DNA of 6,550 nucleotides from NCBI GenBank assembly GCA_004560915.1, contig SFTR01000057.1, positions 1-6,550 on the forward strand, given 5' to 3'. This document shows positions 6,191 to 6,550 of this stretch, in pieces. The position numbers and the translations under genes are program-made. Each line of letters starts with the position of its first letter. The stretch's first letter is position 1. The stretch comes from a bacterium. GTDB lineage: Bacteria; Bacillota_I; Bacilli_A; RF39; UBA660. A model generated the notes under the pieces. It was not told where the DNA came from and ran no database searches. It saw nothing but the letters and a program-made list of their open reading frames with translations.

Positions 6191-6550
6191 TTATTTTTTA
6201 TTTTCACCACTAAGTCTTTCTAATGTTTTAAATCTTCTACCTTCTAAATATTCAAGTGTTGAACCACCACCAGTAGACACATAATGGAAATCAAATCCAA
6301 ATTTATGTGATGCACTTATTATATCACCACCAGCTAATATAGTTGGAATAGATTGATTATATAGGAATTTAAGTACTTTCTTAGTACCATTTTCATACTT
6401 TTCATCTTCAAACATTCCAAGTGGACCATTCCATAAAACAAGTTTACTATTTATTAGTGCTTCATTATACATAGTAATTGTTTTAGGACCAATATCATAT
6501 CCTATATCTTCTTTTTCCATCTCTTCTATCTTTTTAACACCATCTCCACC
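6191..6550 (-). CDS. pgk: Phosphoglycerate kinase, C-terminal part (5' end outside window)
   Basis: This is the last 119 residues of the enzyme that transfers phosphate from 1,3-bisphosphoglycerate to ADP in cytoplasmic glycolysis. The frame stays open to the window edge, beginning GGDGVKKIEE. Visible C-terminal-domain motifs are DIGPKT, VLWNGPLGMFE, AGGDIISA (usually GGGDT-x-A) and STGGGSTLEYLEG, the nucleotide-binding and hinge elements of the family. The stretch before DIGPKT is shorter than the common IP-x-x-W-x-x-LDIGPKT form. It ends in TAA at 6193-6191, 15 nt before tpiA, whose RBS fills the gap, so pgk and tpiA are co-transcribed. The ATG inside the frame at 6520 is internal, not a start. 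The N-terminal substrate-binding domain lies beyond position 6550. Confidence 0.95.
   Translation of the reverse strand, partial: GGDGVKKIEEMEKEDIGYDIGPKTITMYNEALINSKLVLWNGPLGMFEDEKYENGTKKVLKFLYNQSIPTILAGGDIISASHKFGFDFHYVSTGGGSTLEYLEGRRFKTLERLSGENKK

Overview
The window is strongly AT-rich and densely packed, and every supported gene is on the minus strand. Short intergenic gaps, AGGAGG-type ribosome binding sites, TATAAT-like -10 boxes and a clear Spo0A orthologue point to a low-GC Firmicute. A reduced gut lineage of Bacilli or Clostridia is my guess from style, not a phylogenetic result. TGG encodes the Trp residues I checked, and one gene ends in TGA, so the standard bacterial code applies rather than the Mycoplasma code.

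In the direction of transcription (high to low coordinates), the layout is as follows. First come the 3' end of pgk (6550-6191) and tpiA (6175-5465). A seven-helix membrane protein (5472-4858) follows, overlapping the tpiA end by 8 nt. Its end carries a terminator-like hairpin. A 106-bp gap then holds two TTTTGTC repeats exactly 20 bp apart and a TATAAT box, followed by spo0A (4751-3990) with its own terminator. Next are gpmI (3926-2418) with its own -10 and terminator, then a 577-residue single-pass membrane protein of unknown function (2350-617) with a good promoter (TTTACA, 17 bp, TATACT) and a terminator. Last is a PlsC-type acyltransferase (547 to beyond position 1) broken by a frameshift.

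Three consecutive glycolytic steps (phosphoglycerate kinase, triosephosphate isomerase, cofactor-independent phosphoglycerate mutase) are encoded here. The master sporulation regulator and an uncharacterised membrane protein sit between tpiA and gpmI. Terminators and promoters divide the region into probable units pgk-tpiA-membrane protein, spo0A, gpmI, the 577-residue protein, and the acyltransferase remnant. The most interesting points are the unusual position of spo0A with possible autoregulatory boxes, a divergent triosephosphate isomerase (GHFERR instead of GHSERR), hairpins that enclose stop codons, and the membrane protein translationally coupled to tpiA. I see no CRISPR array, tRNA, rRNA or insertion sequence. 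No stretch over 300 bases lacks a gene.
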